A stretch of 64,000 nucleotides of DNA from an uncultured Burkholderiaceae bacterium (GTDB lineage Bacteria > Pseudomonadota > Gammaproteobacteria > Burkholderiales > Burkholderiaceae_F). The notes under the pieces were generated by a model. The model saw nothing but the letters and a program-made list of their open reading frames with translations. It had not been told where the DNA came from and did not search any database. Position numbers and translations under genes: made by a program. Shown here piece by piece: positions 9,601 to 17,948 of this stretch (the stretch's first letter is position 1; each line of letters starts with the position of its first letter). The stretch covers positions 1 through 64,000 of the forward strand of contig CALXQR010000003.1 of assembly GCA_944390675.1 (NCBI GenBank). Direction: 5' to 3'.

Positions 9601-12158
9601 TCGCCGCCCGAGAGCGTGGGGACGGGCTGTCCAAGTTTGATGTAATCCAGCCCTACTTTTCTGAGAGGCTCGAGTCGAGAAACGACGGAAGCGTCATCTT
9701 TGAAGAATTCACAGGCCTCGGATACGGAAAGGTCCAACACCTGGGCGATATTAAGTGCCCGCCCGTTTCTTTCCAAAGTGATTTCCAGAATTTCCGGACG
9801 GTAGCGCGATCCGTTGCAAGCCGAGCACCTCAGATAAACGTCTGAGAGAAATTGCATTTCAATGTGCTCAAAGCCATTGCCGCCGCAAACAGGACACCGT
9901 CCGTCGCCGGAATTAAAGCTAAAGGTGCCGGCTTTATAGTCTCTTGCCCGCGCGGCATCCGTTTGAGCAAAGAGAGCTCGGATCGCATCAAATGCACCGA
10001 CGTAACTCGCCGGATTTGAGCGAGTTGTTTTCCCGATAGGGGACTGGTCCACATAATGAACTTCATTAATAAGGTCGGCGCCCGTGAGTTTATCGAAAGC
10101 ACCAGGTGCTTCCGTCGGCATTCCTTTTGCTTTGTAGAGCGCAGGAACCAAAATGTTTTCAATGAGAGTGGACTTGCCGGACCCGGAGACCCCTGTGACG
10201 ACACTTAAGGCGCCAAGCGGGAAACGAACCGAAATATTTTTCAGGTTATGAGCTTTTGCGCCATCAATGCCAATGGCCCGGCTTTTTTTATTGACCTTTC
10301 GAGAGCTTTTTTGCGCGCCGATTGTTTCGCGTCCGCTTAAATAGTGTGCAGTCAATGTATCGGCCTGCAAAAGTTCTGAGGTTGTTCCCTTAAAAATGAT
10401 GTTTCCGCCTTTTTCTCCGGGGCCGGGACCCATGTCAAAAATGGTGTCAGCGGCAAGCATGACTTGGGGGTCGTGCTCAACGACGACCAATGTGTTGCCG
10501 GAATTTTTCAGTCGGCGCATCACGCGGTTGATGCGGTCCATGTCTCTCGGATGCAGACCGATAGAGGGTTCGTCAAGAACAAAAAGCGTGTTGACCAAAG
10601 AGGTGCCTAAGGCGGTTGTCAGATTGACGCGTTGGACTTCGCCGCCGGACAGCGTTCTGCTTTGCCGCTCAAGGGTGAGGTAGCCGACACCGACATCGAC
10701 AAGGTAGTGCAGACGAGTGAGGATTTCGTCGATAACCATTCGGCCGGCCTCATCCGTTTGCCCCTCGTCTTTCATGGTTTCGAAAAACACCAATAAGCGC
10801 GACAAAGGCAGGCGCATTAAATCGTAAAGATTAAGACCGGGCAAAGCTTCGAGTATGTCGTCGCTATAGCGGGCGATAGTGGGTTTGTGGCGTTTAAAAA
10901 CAATACCTTCACAGGCTTTTTGCGCGGCTGCCAAAGAACCCACGCGCCAGAGCAGTGCTTCAGGCTTCAGGCGCGCGCCGTGGCAAGACGGACAAACTTG
11001 GTAGTTTCTGTAGCGCGAAAGCAGCACTCTCACGTGCATTTTGTAAGCTTTGGATTCGAGCCACTCAAAAAAGTGCTTGACGCCGTACCACTGCCGAGTC
11101 CATTTGCCCGTCCAACCGGGTTCACCGTTGATGACCCAGTCCTTTTCTTCCTTGGTCAGATCCTTGTACGGAACGTTTAATCGGATACCGTCACGCTTGG
11201 CGTAACGCTTCATATCTTTAAGGCATTCCTGATTGGTCTTTGTATTCCAGGGCTTGATGGCGCCGCCCTCCAGTGTGAGCGACTCATCCGGAATAACAAG
11301 TGAATAGTCCACGCCGATGACGCGTCCGAAGCCTCGGCAAGTTTCGCAGGCGCCTAAAGGGGAATTGAAACTGAAGGTGGCGTCCGTTGGTTTTTGATAT
11401 TCAATGCCGCAATCCGCGCAGGAAAGGTGATTGGAAAAGCGCCGTGTGATTGTCTTGTCATCAGATGTTTGAGCACGAACGGCAAGTTCGCCTTTGCCAA
11501 ATCGAAAAGCGGTTTCAATGGCTTCAATGACTCTGGGTTTTTCTGCTTTGGAGAGTCGGAAGCGGTCAGCAACCACTTCAAGGATGAGTGCTTTTGCGTC
11601 TTTTCGTTCGCCGTCTATGCGCGTGAAACCCTGAGCAGCTAAGGCCGTTTTGATTTCATCGGCGGACATTGAAGAAGGAACGGGGACATCAAAAAGGACA
11701 AAAAGTCTCGGATCGGAAAGTGTTTCAGCCCAACGTTTTAGATCGCTGTAAACGCTCTCGGGTGTGTCCGCTTTAACAAGTTGCCCGCAGCGTTGACAGT
11801 AAAGGTGCGCCTCTCGTGCAAAAAGGAGCTTTAAATGATCGTTGATTTCCGTCATTGTGCCCACGGTGGAGCGAGAGGTTCTGACGGGATTGGTTTGGTC
11901 AATGGCGATCGCCGGAGGCACGCCTTCAATACGATCGACTTGGGGGCGATCCATTCGGTCAAGGAATTGCCGAGCGTAGGGGCTAAACGTCTCAACATAG
12001 CGTCTTTGCCCTTCTGCGTAGAGCGTGTCAAAAACTAAAGAACTCTTGCCGGAGCCAGAAACGCCTGTGACGACGGAAATTTTTCCGATTTCAAATTCAA
12101 CGTTAATATTTTTTAAATTATTCTGCCGCGCACCGACAATTTTGATGTTTTTATTCAT
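6609..12158 (-). CDS. Double-length UvrA-like excinuclease subunit (two fused UvrA copies)
   Basis: A 1849-residue protein made of two complete UvrA units in tandem. UvrA is the damage-sensing ATPase of nucleotide excision repair and normally has about 940 residues with two ABC modules. Here four Walker A motifs of type G(V/A)SGSGKS occur near residues 36, 661, 1022 and 1534, each with its own signature (LSGGEVQRV, then three LSGGEAQR) and Walker B (DEPSIGLHPRD, DEPTTGLHFDD, DEPTIGLHPRD, DEPTVGLHMAD). CxxC zinc-site motifs appear in both copies. No ATPase motif is lost, so all four sites may work. ATG at 12158 gives the usual UvrA N-terminus (IVGARQNNLKNI) but has a weak Shine-Dalgarno; a TTG at 12197 has AGAGGT before it and is a possible alternative. 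Long UvrA proteins of this kind occur in other Betaproteobacteria, probably beside a standard uvrA elsewhere. Confidence 0.9.
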   Translation of the reverse strand: MNKNIKIVGARQNNLKNINVEFEIGKISVVTGVSGSGKSSLVFDTLYAEGQRRYVETFSPYARQFLDRMDRPQVDRIEGVPPAIAIDQTNPVRTSRSTVGTMTEINDHLKLLFAREAHLYCQRCGQLVKADTPESVYSDLKRWAETLSDPRLFVLFDVPVPSSMSADEIKTALAAQGFTRIDGERKDAKALILEVVADRFRLSKAEKPRVIEAIETAFRFGKGELAVRAQTSDDKTITRRFSNHLSCADCGIEYQKPTDATFSFNSPLGACETCRGFGRVIGVDYSLVIPDESLTLEGGAIKPWNTKTNQECLKDMKRYAKRDGIRLNVPYKDLTKEEKDWVINGEPGWTGKWTRQWYGVKHFFEWLESKAYKMHVRVLLSRYRNYQVCPSCHGARLKPEALLWRVGSLAAAQKACEGIVFKRHKPTIARYSDDILEALPGLNLYDLMRLPLSRLLVFFETMKDEGQTDEAGRMVIDEILTRLHYLVDVGVGYLTLERQSRTLSGGEVQRVNLTTALGTSLVNTLFVLDEPSIGLHPRDMDRINRVMRRLKNSGNTLVVVEHDPQVMLAADTIFDMGPGPGEKGGNIIFKGTTSELLQADTLTAHYLSGRETIGAQKSSRKVNKKSRAIGIDGAKAHNLKNISVRFPLGALSVVTGVSGSGKSTLIENILVPALYKAKGMPTEAPGAFDKLTGADLINEVHYVDQSPIGKTTRSNPASYVGAFDAIRALFAQTDAARARDYKAGTFSFNSGDGRCPVCGGNGFEHIEMQFLSDVYLRCSACNGSRYRPEILEITLERNGRALNIAQVLDLSVSEACEFFKDDASVVSRLEPLRKVGLDYIKLGQPVPTLSGGEAQRLKIAGFLAQKNSQASKNDLFIFDEPTTGLHFDDIDKLMRSLQELIDRGNTAIVIEHNLDVINCADWVVDLGPEGGDEGGQVVVQGTLTELLETPNSYTAQALKTYRETLARKNVSAFFTQAAKFSEKESTVAAASEAIVIKGAKEHNLKNISVEIPHNRFTVVTGASGSGKSTLAFDIVFKEGQRRYLESLNAYARSIVQPPSKPDVDSISGIAPTVAIEQRTSRGGRKSTVATMTELYHFLRLIFVKLGHQYCPDCNVEVEPKSFPAILSTVMTHYKNQSVWLMAPLVSKRKGIYTDLAKWAAKKGYKSLYVDGKFVSTEKFPKLARYKDHTIELPVASVNVSANDEKTLKRALQEAITIGKGVVTVLDETGKETIYSTHRACPICGRSFPELDPRLFSYNSSMGWCPTCFGTGLLIEGFDETASGEERIWADANAKPCPTCHGERLNEVARAVRFKGLNISQMAHMTVSEATLFFKKLKLKGREAEIAQDALKEIVLRLQFLEKVGLGYLTLDRSSPSLSGGEAQRIRLASQLGSNLQGVCYVLDEPTIGLHPRDNHLLLDSLRALTQKGNTLLVVEHDEDTIRQADYVIDVGPGAGVRGGEIIATGTLKDIEKNKKSLTGRYLRHPIEHTFIPHRTVDSETQWLSVKKPKLNNLKAEEIRIPLGRLTVLTGVSGSGKSSFARGVLLPVLSETLSKKKPYEGELCEKIEGFENVDRVLEVDQTPIGKTPRSCPATYVGFLDTIRKIYAGTNEAQARGYGISRFSFNMKGGRCELCEGQGVRTIEMNFLPDVKIPCEACGGLRYNTQTLEVLWKGKSIGQTLAMDVDEAVEFFSSQSSIAHALKLMQDVGLGYLSLGQPSPTLSGGEAQRIKLVTELIKARDDIKRRGYRVPRTVYVLDEPTVGLHMADVEKLIAVLHRLVDAGNTVIVIEHNLDIMAQADWIIDMGPEGGVDGGNVVTCGTPLDVMKTSSHTAKALVAFKREHDKIQKKLN

Positions 12159-12294
12159 CCGAAAACCGCCCAAGACAAATTTTGACTGAAACTTCAAAGT
12201 ACCTCTGGAATTTTATGAGCTGAGGGGTATTCGCGCCAATGATTTTTGCCAACTACGTTGATAGAAAATTCCAATAACGCTATTAAACAGCCTC

Positions 12295-12322
12295 TTGCGG
12301 GTTTGAAGGACTATCATATAAG
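12295..12322 (+). promoter_or_regulatory. Probable sigma-70 promoter of the 12373 gene
   Basis: TTGCGG (12295-12300) and TATAAG (12317-12322) are separated by 16 bases, about 50 bases before the start codon of the next plus-strand gene. It lies in the divergent region shared with the UvrA-like gene. Confidence 0.5.
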
Positions 12323-12372
12323 GGCTGAAAGATGGATTTTGTTGGATTGAGGCCTATTTTTAGGAGGACGAG

Positions 12373-13077
12373 ATGAACAAGCCCCAACTGGCAATTGTTG
12401 CCCGAATTGATCGAAAAACGTTGCAGGACGCCGATAGGGTCAGAGTGATGAGACGTTTTTTAGCCGGCCGCGCTGAAAACGAGGATTTTGCAGCCTGCGG
12501 GGATTGGCTCAAGGAGTTTGAATCGTGTACGGCCGCAGCGCCCGATGTGATCGTGACGCATTTCGAAGAAGAGGGGGTAACGCGTTTTTCGAAAATTGTG
12601 ACGTTGGGAAAGTCAAAGATATCGGTGGTTGTGGATGTCTGTGAGAATTTGGAAGAGTTTGCGAAGAAAGCCGACACAAAATTCATCATCTTTAATCTTC
12701 CTGTTTTCGCTCTGGTTAGAAGCGACAGTCAAATAAAGAGAACCAAAGTGCACGTCGCTGTTCGGGCGCTTGGCGCTTGGGATAATCCTGTCTGCGCACT
12801 TTCTTTAGAAGACGCCGCAAAGACGTTTGATTTGGATTGTGACTTTTATGAAGATTCGCCCGTACGAGTGGTGACGGATGAGCCGAGCCGTTTTTACACG
12901 TCCGCTTTGGTTGCTCCGGGCAGTGCCGCTTTCTTGAGCATGTGCGGCGCGCAAGAAGTGGATCGGGCGCAGGCTATGGTTAAGGTTTTGGAAAAGGCTT
13001 CCGAAATTTTGGTTCGTCGTTGGGATGCTGCGCACGCTTGCATCGTTGAAGGCCGTGCAAAGCAACCCGAGCTTTGA
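12373..13077 (+). CDS. Unknown soluble protein upstream of flavin reductase
   Basis: A 234-residue protein I do not recognise. It has a strong ribosome-binding site (AGGAGGACG) before the ATG, no signal peptide and no membrane segment, and ordinary composition, so it is a real cytoplasmic protein. Features: an N-terminal stretch with ARIDRKTLQDADRVRVMRRF, a central VHVAVRALGAWDNPVCALSLEDAAKTF segment in two blocks, and a C-terminal helix (AQAMVKVLEKASEILVRRWD). It lies 19 bases before a flavin reductase-like gene on the same strand, so the two are probably one operon and may act together. No catalytic motif could be named. Confidence 0.7.
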   Translation: MNKPQLAIVARIDRKTLQDADRVRVMRRFLAGRAENEDFAACGDWLKEFESCTAAAPDVIVTHFEEEGVTRFSKIVTLGKSKISVVVDVCENLEEFAKKADTKFIIFNLPVFALVRSDSQIKRTKVHVAVRALGAWDNPVCALSLEDAAKTFDLDCDFYEDSPVRVVTDEPSRFYTSALVAPGSAAFLSMCGAQEVDRAQAMVKVLEKASEILVRRWDAAHACIVEGRAKQPEL

Positions 13078-13096
13078 TTGAAAGGAATATTAAACC

Positions 13097-13684
13097 ATGC
13101 CTGAATTGATTCCTGTTGCTTTAGAAAACGTTTACCGTCTTTTTAATGTGGGCGGCACTTCTTTGGTTTCTGCAGCTTATGAAGGCAAGGAAGACGTGAT
13201 GGCGGCCACTTGGGTTTGCCCGCTCAATATTGTTCCGTCTCGTGTCACCGCGTGCATTGATTCCACGCACTACACACGCCCCTTGGTTGAAAAAAGCGGT
13301 ATGTTTGCGCTTGCTCTTCCGACGATGTCTATCGTCGAGACCGTTTTAAAACTGGGGAGCATCAGCCGCAACGACGACGATCAGAAGTTGGAAAAAAGCG
13401 GTGCGAAATTTTTCAAAATGCCCGGCTTCGATATGCCGTTTGTCGAAGGGTGCGCTTGCTACGCAGTTTTTAAAGTTTTACCGGAAGCGCATATCGAGAA
13501 AGCTTACGATCTTTTTATTGGCGAAGCCGTTGCCGCATGGGCTGATCCCAGAGTGTTTGACGGCAGACATTGGCTGTTTGAAAAAGCGCCTAAATCGCTG
13601 AGTACCGTGCACTATGTAGCGGGTGGTCATTTCTACGGCATCGGTAAAGTCGTTGACGTGCCCGGATACGACCACATGGGCTAA
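13097..13684 (+). CDS. Flavin reductase-like FMN-binding protein
   Basis: A 195-residue member of the flavin reductase-like split-barrel family, which binds FMN and passes electrons from NAD(P)H to flavin or to a partner oxygenase. Family signs: DVMAATWVCPLNIVPSRVTA (the flavin-contacting strand pair), a middle segment VEKSGMFALALPT, and the C-terminal HYVAGGHFYGIGKVV. The start follows GAAAGGAATATT. The partner is unknown; the upstream gene of unknown function is the best candidate. A hairpin ends the unit 22 bases downstream. Confidence 0.85.
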   Translation: MPELIPVALENVYRLFNVGGTSLVSAAYEGKEDVMAATWVCPLNIVPSRVTACIDSTHYTRPLVEKSGMFALALPTMSIVETVLKLGSISRNDDDQKLEKSGAKFFKMPGFDMPFVEGCACYAVFKVLPEAHIEKAYDLFIGEAVAAWADPRVFDGRHWLFEKAPKSLSTVHYVAGGHFYGIGKVVDVPGYDHMG

Positions 13685-13705
13685 ATCTTTTAGTTTGGAA
13701 AAGAG

Positions 13706-13738
13706 TTGGTTTTCGCCGAGAAAATCGGCGAAAACCAA
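13706..13738. terminator. Hairpin between convergent flavin reductase and amidohydrolase genes
   Basis: A perfect 14-bp stem (TTGGTTTTCGCCGA, 13706-13719, with TCGGCGAAAACCAA, 13725-13738) with a 5-base loop lies between two convergent stop codons. U tracts are short on both sides, but position and strength favour a shared terminator. Confidence 0.7.
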
Positions 13739-13747
13739 TTGAGAAAG

Positions 13748-14932
13748 TTAACGCAGGTAGTTTTCCGTGACTTTGGCAAAAACACTTGCCGCCATGGGCA
13801 AACAAGCGTCGTTGAAGTCGTAGGAAGAATTGTGTAAGAGGCAGGGACCTTCGCCATGGCCCGCTTCGCGGTGAGAGCCATCACCAGAGCCGACAAAGAA
13901 GAAGGCGCCGGGTGTGGTTTTCAAATAATCAGCAAAGTCTTCAGATGGCATCACGGGTTCTTGCTCGTGAAGCGTTTCTTCGCCGAAAAGTTCCCTAACA
14001 GCTTCTTTGACTTGGTCGACGCAGGCTGGCGTATTGACGACCGCGCTGTACTGACGAGTGAAGGTTAATTTTGCTTCAGCACCAAAGGCGTGGGCGACAT
14101 TTGCGCTCACTTGTGCGAGCTTTTCTTCAATCATGTCGGTGACTTTGTCATCAAAAGTGCGAACCGTACCCAAAATCGTGGCGTGATCGGGTACAACGTT
14201 ATAAGCCGTTCCCGCTTCAATCTTGCAAATGCTCAAAACCGCCGGATCAATGGGGCGCTTCATGCGGGTGATAATGCCTTGGATGGACTCGCAGATTTGG
14301 ATGGCTGTGAAAACCGGATCAATGGATAAGTTGGGCATGGCGCCATGAGAACCGCGCCCCTGCACATCAATTTGGAAGACATTGCCGCTAGCCATCATGG
14401 CTTTATTGTTAATACCGATTTTCATTGCAGGGGTTTCCGGCCAATTGTGGCAACCGAGGTAAAAGTCCGCAGGAAATTTCTCCATGAGTCCGTCGGCAAT
14501 CATGTGTTGAGCACCGAATCCGCCTTCTTCTCCGGGTTGGAAAACAAAAATCACCGTGCCGTTAAAGTTTTTGGTTTCCGCCAGATAACGGGCGGCTAAA
14601 AGCAGACCCGTGATGTGGCCGTCATGGCCGCAGGCGTGCATTACGCTGCAATTTTGAGAAGCGTGGGCAAAATGATTGGCTTCTGTGATGGGCAAAGCAT
14701 CCATATCGGCACGCAAAGCGATGCGTTTTTTGCCGTCACCGTTTTTCAAAACACCGACAACTCCAGTGCCGCCAATACCGGTGTGAACCTCGATACCCCA
14801 TTCGGTGAGGTATTTTGCGATGGTTTTAGAAGTTTCAAATTCTTGGTTGCTCAATTCAGGATGAGCGTGGAAATGGCGGCGAATTTTAGAAAATTCGGCG
14901 GCCAATTCATTGATACGATCAATAGAAGGCAT
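13748..14932 (-). CDS. M20D-family metal-dependent amidohydrolase
   Basis: A 394-residue peptidase-like enzyme of the hippurate hydrolase / indole-acetyl-amino acid hydrolase / N-acyl-amino acid amidohydrolase group. It removes acyl groups from N-acylated amino acids using two metal ions. Visible metal-site elements: RADMDALPI near residue 76, MHACGHDGH near 101, FQPGEEGGFGAQHM near 133 and the late LLHNSSYDFND. The central lid domain (about 185-300) contains GRGSHGAMPN. The start has AGGAAAG upstream. It is transcribed alone. Substrate specificity cannot be read from sequence. Confidence 0.9.
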   Translation of the reverse strand: MPSIDRINELAAEFSKIRRHFHAHPELSNQEFETSKTIAKYLTEWGIEVHTGIGGTGVVGVLKNGDGKKRIALRADMDALPITEANHFAHASQNCSVMHACGHDGHITGLLLAARYLAETKNFNGTVIFVFQPGEEGGFGAQHMIADGLMEKFPADFYLGCHNWPETPAMKIGINNKAMMASGNVFQIDVQGRGSHGAMPNLSIDPVFTAIQICESIQGIITRMKRPIDPAVLSICKIEAGTAYNVVPDHATILGTVRTFDDKVTDMIEEKLAQVSANVAHAFGAEAKLTFTRQYSAVVNTPACVDQVKEAVRELFGEETLHEQEPVMPSEDFADYLKTTPGAFFFVGSGDGSHREAGHGEGPCLLHNSSYDFNDACLPMAASVFAKVTENYLR

Positions 14933-14999
14933 ATTCTTTCCTATTAGCTACAAAAAAGGGGAATCCCATTTTGAGATCCCCCGATTCACTCAGAGATGA

Positions 15000-15305
15000 T
15001 TAATGACCGCGAAGTTTTTCAGCGGCGTCTTTCACAGAACGACGCAATGTGTCAAAAGCTTCCCGAATGGCGAGCATCACATCGTTATTGGTGCGAGACA
15101 CCACCAAGTCGCTGCCGGAGGCAACGATCGTCACCCGCACCGTATAGGCGCCCATCGTTTGATGGCCTTCTTGGGTGATCGTGGCGTGGCAGGGGCCCAA
15201 ATTACGGTCAAATTTGCTCAAATCGTTCAATTCTTTTTGTACAGCTTGTTCTACCGCTTCGGAACGACTGATACCATGGAATGTTACTTGTAATGCTTGT
15301 GCCAT
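15000..15305 (-). CDS. hpf: Ribosome hibernation promoting factor, short form
   Basis: A 101-residue HPF/RaiA-family protein. These bind the 30S decoding region during stationary phase, block translation and, for short HPF together with RMF in gammaproteobacteria, lead to 100S ribosome dimers. The whole chain is the HPF domain: QVTFHGISRSEAVEQAVQKE at the start and VSRTNNDVMLAIREAFDTLRRSV near the end. It lacks the C-terminal dimerisation domain of long HPF. The ATG has AGAGGG upstream. It does not lie beside rpoN, where this gene often sits in Proteobacteria. Confidence 0.9.
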   Translation of the reverse strand: MAQALQVTFHGISRSEAVEQAVQKELNDLSKFDRNLGPCHATITQEGHQTMGAYTVRVTIVASGSDLVVSRTNNDVMLAIREAFDTLRRSVKDAAEKLRGH

Positions 15306-15558
15306 ATAAATCCCTCTTCTTGTTTTGTTATTAGAAAGAGTGGGAAGATGGCTCTCTTCCCTTCCTGATTTATAGTGTACTGAAGTTGTTGTTCGCAGAG
15401 TGTGCTTTTAAGCAAAGAAACGTTTGAAGTTGCAAGAAAACCTTACAGCCGCAATTGAGCTTTTTGGTGCGCTTTTCTGGTAATATCGCGGCCATCTTGT
15501 ATTAATAACTTGCGCAACTAATTGATTAAAAAGCGCGTTTACAAAAAAAGGAAACACA

Positions 15559-16158
15559 ATGCGTAAACCTTGGGAAGAAGCGGGTAGCCACAGAGATGAC
15601 TTTGGTTTTGAGGATCGTCCGCGTCGATCAGATCGCCGCTTTGATGACAGAGAGGGCTTCAAGCGCCGTTCGGATCGTCGTTTCGATCGCAAAGAAGAGG
15701 GCTTTTCTCGTCGCGAAGGTAATTTCGATCGCCGTGACAAACGGCGTAATGATCGTCGCGGTGGCTTTAGCAAGCGCCGTGATGAGTTCGGCGACAACTT
15801 CTACGGAGTGCGATCCGGTCCTCGTGCCCGTGCGGCTATGGCAGGTAGAGGGACGAGCGTTCGTCGTCAAGCCGCGCCCAGCCGCAACGCTTTAATTACG
15901 CTTGATGCCGATGTCGCACGCGTGTTTGCGACGAGCGAAGCGGTTAACGCTGCGCTTCGTCACTTAATTGGACTTGCAGGCATCATGGGTGAAGAAGCTT
16001 TAAAACAAGCTATTCGTGAAACTGAGACGGTCGATGAGGAAAAAGTCGTCGAGGAAAAGACCGAGGAAACAAAGCCGGTTCCTGTGGGAGAATTCCAATC
16101 TACCGACGAAGACGAGGAATGGTTTGATTTGCCTGTCGAAGGCGACAAAGAAGAATAA
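15559..16158 (+). CDS. Arg/Asp-rich low-complexity protein with acidic tail, unknown function
   Basis: A 199-residue protein in three compositionally distinct parts. Residues 1-85 are a degenerate repeat of about 14 residues built on RRSDRRFD / RREGNFDRRD motifs ending in GF, strongly basic with alternating acid, like RNA-associated disordered regions. Residues about 105-135 form a small hydrophobic core (ALITLDADVARVFATSEAVN). The rest is an acidic tail rich in Glu and Thr. Start: ATG after AAAAAAGGAAACACA. It stands alone between divergent hpf and the M61 peptidase gene. RNA or ribosome association is a guess from composition and neighbourhood. Confidence 0.75.
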   Translation: MRKPWEEAGSHRDDFGFEDRPRRSDRRFDDREGFKRRSDRRFDRKEEGFSRREGNFDRRDKRRNDRRGGFSKRRDEFGDNFYGVRSGPRARAAMAGRGTSVRRQAAPSRNALITLDADVARVFATSEAVNAALRHLIGLAGIMGEEALKQAIRETETVDEEKVVEEKTEETKPVPVGEFQSTDEDEEWFDLPVEGDKEE

Positions 16159-16193
16159 CTTAAGCTGAGACGCTCAAATTCGGGAGGGTGAAA

Positions 16194-17948
16194 ATGACGG
16201 TACGGTATGTGATTGAACCCCAGCCTCAGGCTGCAACTTTTCTGGTTGAACTGAATTTGAGCGCAACTGATGACCTCTTACTTCGTCTTCCCGCATGGCT
16301 TCCCGGCAGCTACATGATTCGGGACATGGCCGCTGAAATTCAGTCGCTTGCCGCATTTTCTCATGGTCAGGAAATCGCCTGTCGGAAAATTGACAAAAGT
16401 ACTTGGCGCGTGTCGCTTGGCGGGAAAAAGAAGAAAATTCAAATTCGCTATGAAGTTTTTGCTCAGGATACATCTGTCCGTCGCGCCTATCTTGATACAG
16501 ACAGGGGTTTTCTGACATTTTCCAGTCTGTGCTTGGTTCCTATTGGAATGGAGCGGGAATCTGTCGAGGTGACTATCAAGGCACCAAAGTCTGTTAAGAA
16601 TTGGAAAGTAGCCACGACGCTTGATCCTGTTGGGAAAACAGCAAAAGACGCTTTCGGCACGTATAGGGCTGAAAATTTTGACCGCCTGATGGACTCTCCG
16701 GTGGAAATGGGCTCTTGGGAGGCTATTAATTTCAAAGTATTGGGCGTGCCTCACCGGATTGTGTTAAGCGGTAAAGCTCCTCCCTTTGATCGTGATCGTT
16801 TGAGAGAGGATGTCAAAAAGTGCGTGCAGACAGTCATCGAATTTTTTGATCCGGTAAAGAAAAAAGCGCCTTTTAAGTCTTACACGTTTTTCTTGAACTT
16901 AACGGAAAGCCTCTACGGAGGTTTGGAGCACGCTGAGAGCACTGCTTTGGTTGCCTCTTTTTATGACTTGCCGATTGAAAATGCAGAGACTTCGGTCGGT
17001 TATGCCAAATTGCTGGAGCTTTTCACTCACGAATACTTTCATGCTTGGTGGGTTAAACGCGTTAAACCTGCGGTGTTTATTCCCTACGATTTATCGCAAG
17101 AGTCTTATACCGAGCTTTTATGGGTCTTTGAAGGATTCACAAGTTATTATGATGCCCTGTTGACAGCAAGAAGTGGTGCTATTAGTTCTGAGGATTATTT
17201 GCGATCTGTCGCAGAAACATTGAATCGGCATGTTTCGGCAACAGCGAAGAAGCGGCAAAGTTTGGCTCAATCTTCGTTTGATGCATGGATTAAATACTAC
17301 AAAGTGCGAACAAACCGTTCCCGTTCGGTTACAAGTTACTATGACAAAGGAGCATTGGTTGCGCTGGCTTTAGATGCCGAAATCAGAAAAAGGAGCCAAT
17401 CAAAGCACAGTTTAGATGATGTTCTTCGTTTCGCTTGGAAGCAATACCTGCAAGCCGGTGAAGACTATGCGGGTTTGAATGAAGGGGTTATTTCTGAACT
17501 GATTTATGAGGCCACTGGCGTGGATCTCACCCATTACCTCGATTGTTTGGTTTACGGTACGCAAGAGCCCGATTATTCTTCTGTTTTTAAGCCGCTTGGC
17601 GTGGTGATGCAAAAGGAGCCTCTTCCCATTGAACGCGAGGTATTAGGGCTGAGTCTGAGGGGCGAAGATTTTCTGACGATTTCCCAACTGGATGAAGGTG
17701 CCGCCGCGGAGGAGGCGGGCTTATGTGTGGGAGATGAGTTGCTCGCCATTGATTCAATCAAGCTCAAAAAGGCTAACTTAAAGAAATTACTTGATCGCTA
17801 CCGCGATCAGAAACAATTTGTCGTTCATGTTTTTCGCCGCGGTTTGCTAAAGGCGCACACCATTAAACTTGGGAAGAAACACGATCAATCGGCTTTTAAA
17901 CTCAGCGTAGAAAATAAGATCACTTTCAAGAAGTGGCTGGGATTTTAA
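16194..17948 (+). CDS. M61 family metallopeptidase with C-terminal PDZ domain
   Basis: A 584-residue member of the M61 (glycyl aminopeptidase) family. The zinc motif HEYFH lies in LFTHEYFHAWWVKR near residue 280, preceded by the family hallmark GGLEHAESTAL near 243. A beta-sandwich N-terminal domain occupies about 1-170, and a PDZ domain lies in the last ~110 residues (FLTISQLDEGAAAEEAGL). ATG at 16194 is preferred because GGAGG ends 6 bases before it; a GTG 6 bases upstream would abut the Shine-Dalgarno. There is no signal peptide, so it is probably cytoplasmic. The stop overlaps the convergent patatin gene by 4 bases. Confidence 0.9.
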   Translation: MTVRYVIEPQPQAATFLVELNLSATDDLLLRLPAWLPGSYMIRDMAAEIQSLAAFSHGQEIACRKIDKSTWRVSLGGKKKKIQIRYEVFAQDTSVRRAYLDTDRGFLTFSSLCLVPIGMERESVEVTIKAPKSVKNWKVATTLDPVGKTAKDAFGTYRAENFDRLMDSPVEMGSWEAINFKVLGVPHRIVLSGKAPPFDRDRLREDVKKCVQTVIEFFDPVKKKAPFKSYTFFLNLTESLYGGLEHAESTALVASFYDLPIENAETSVGYAKLLELFTHEYFHAWWVKRVKPAVFIPYDLSQESYTELLWVFEGFTSYYDALLTARSGAISSEDYLRSVAETLNRHVSATAKKRQSLAQSSFDAWIKYYKVRTNRSRSVTSYYDKGALVALALDAEIRKRSQSKHSLDDVLRFAWKQYLQAGEDYAGLNEGVISELIYEATGVDLTHYLDCLVYGTQEPDYSSVFKPLGVVMQKEPLPIEREVLGLSLRGEDFLTISQLDEGAAAEEAGLCVGDELLAIDSIKLKKANLKKLLDRYRDQKQFVVHVFRRGLLKAHTIKLGKKHDQSAFKLSVENKITFKKWLGF

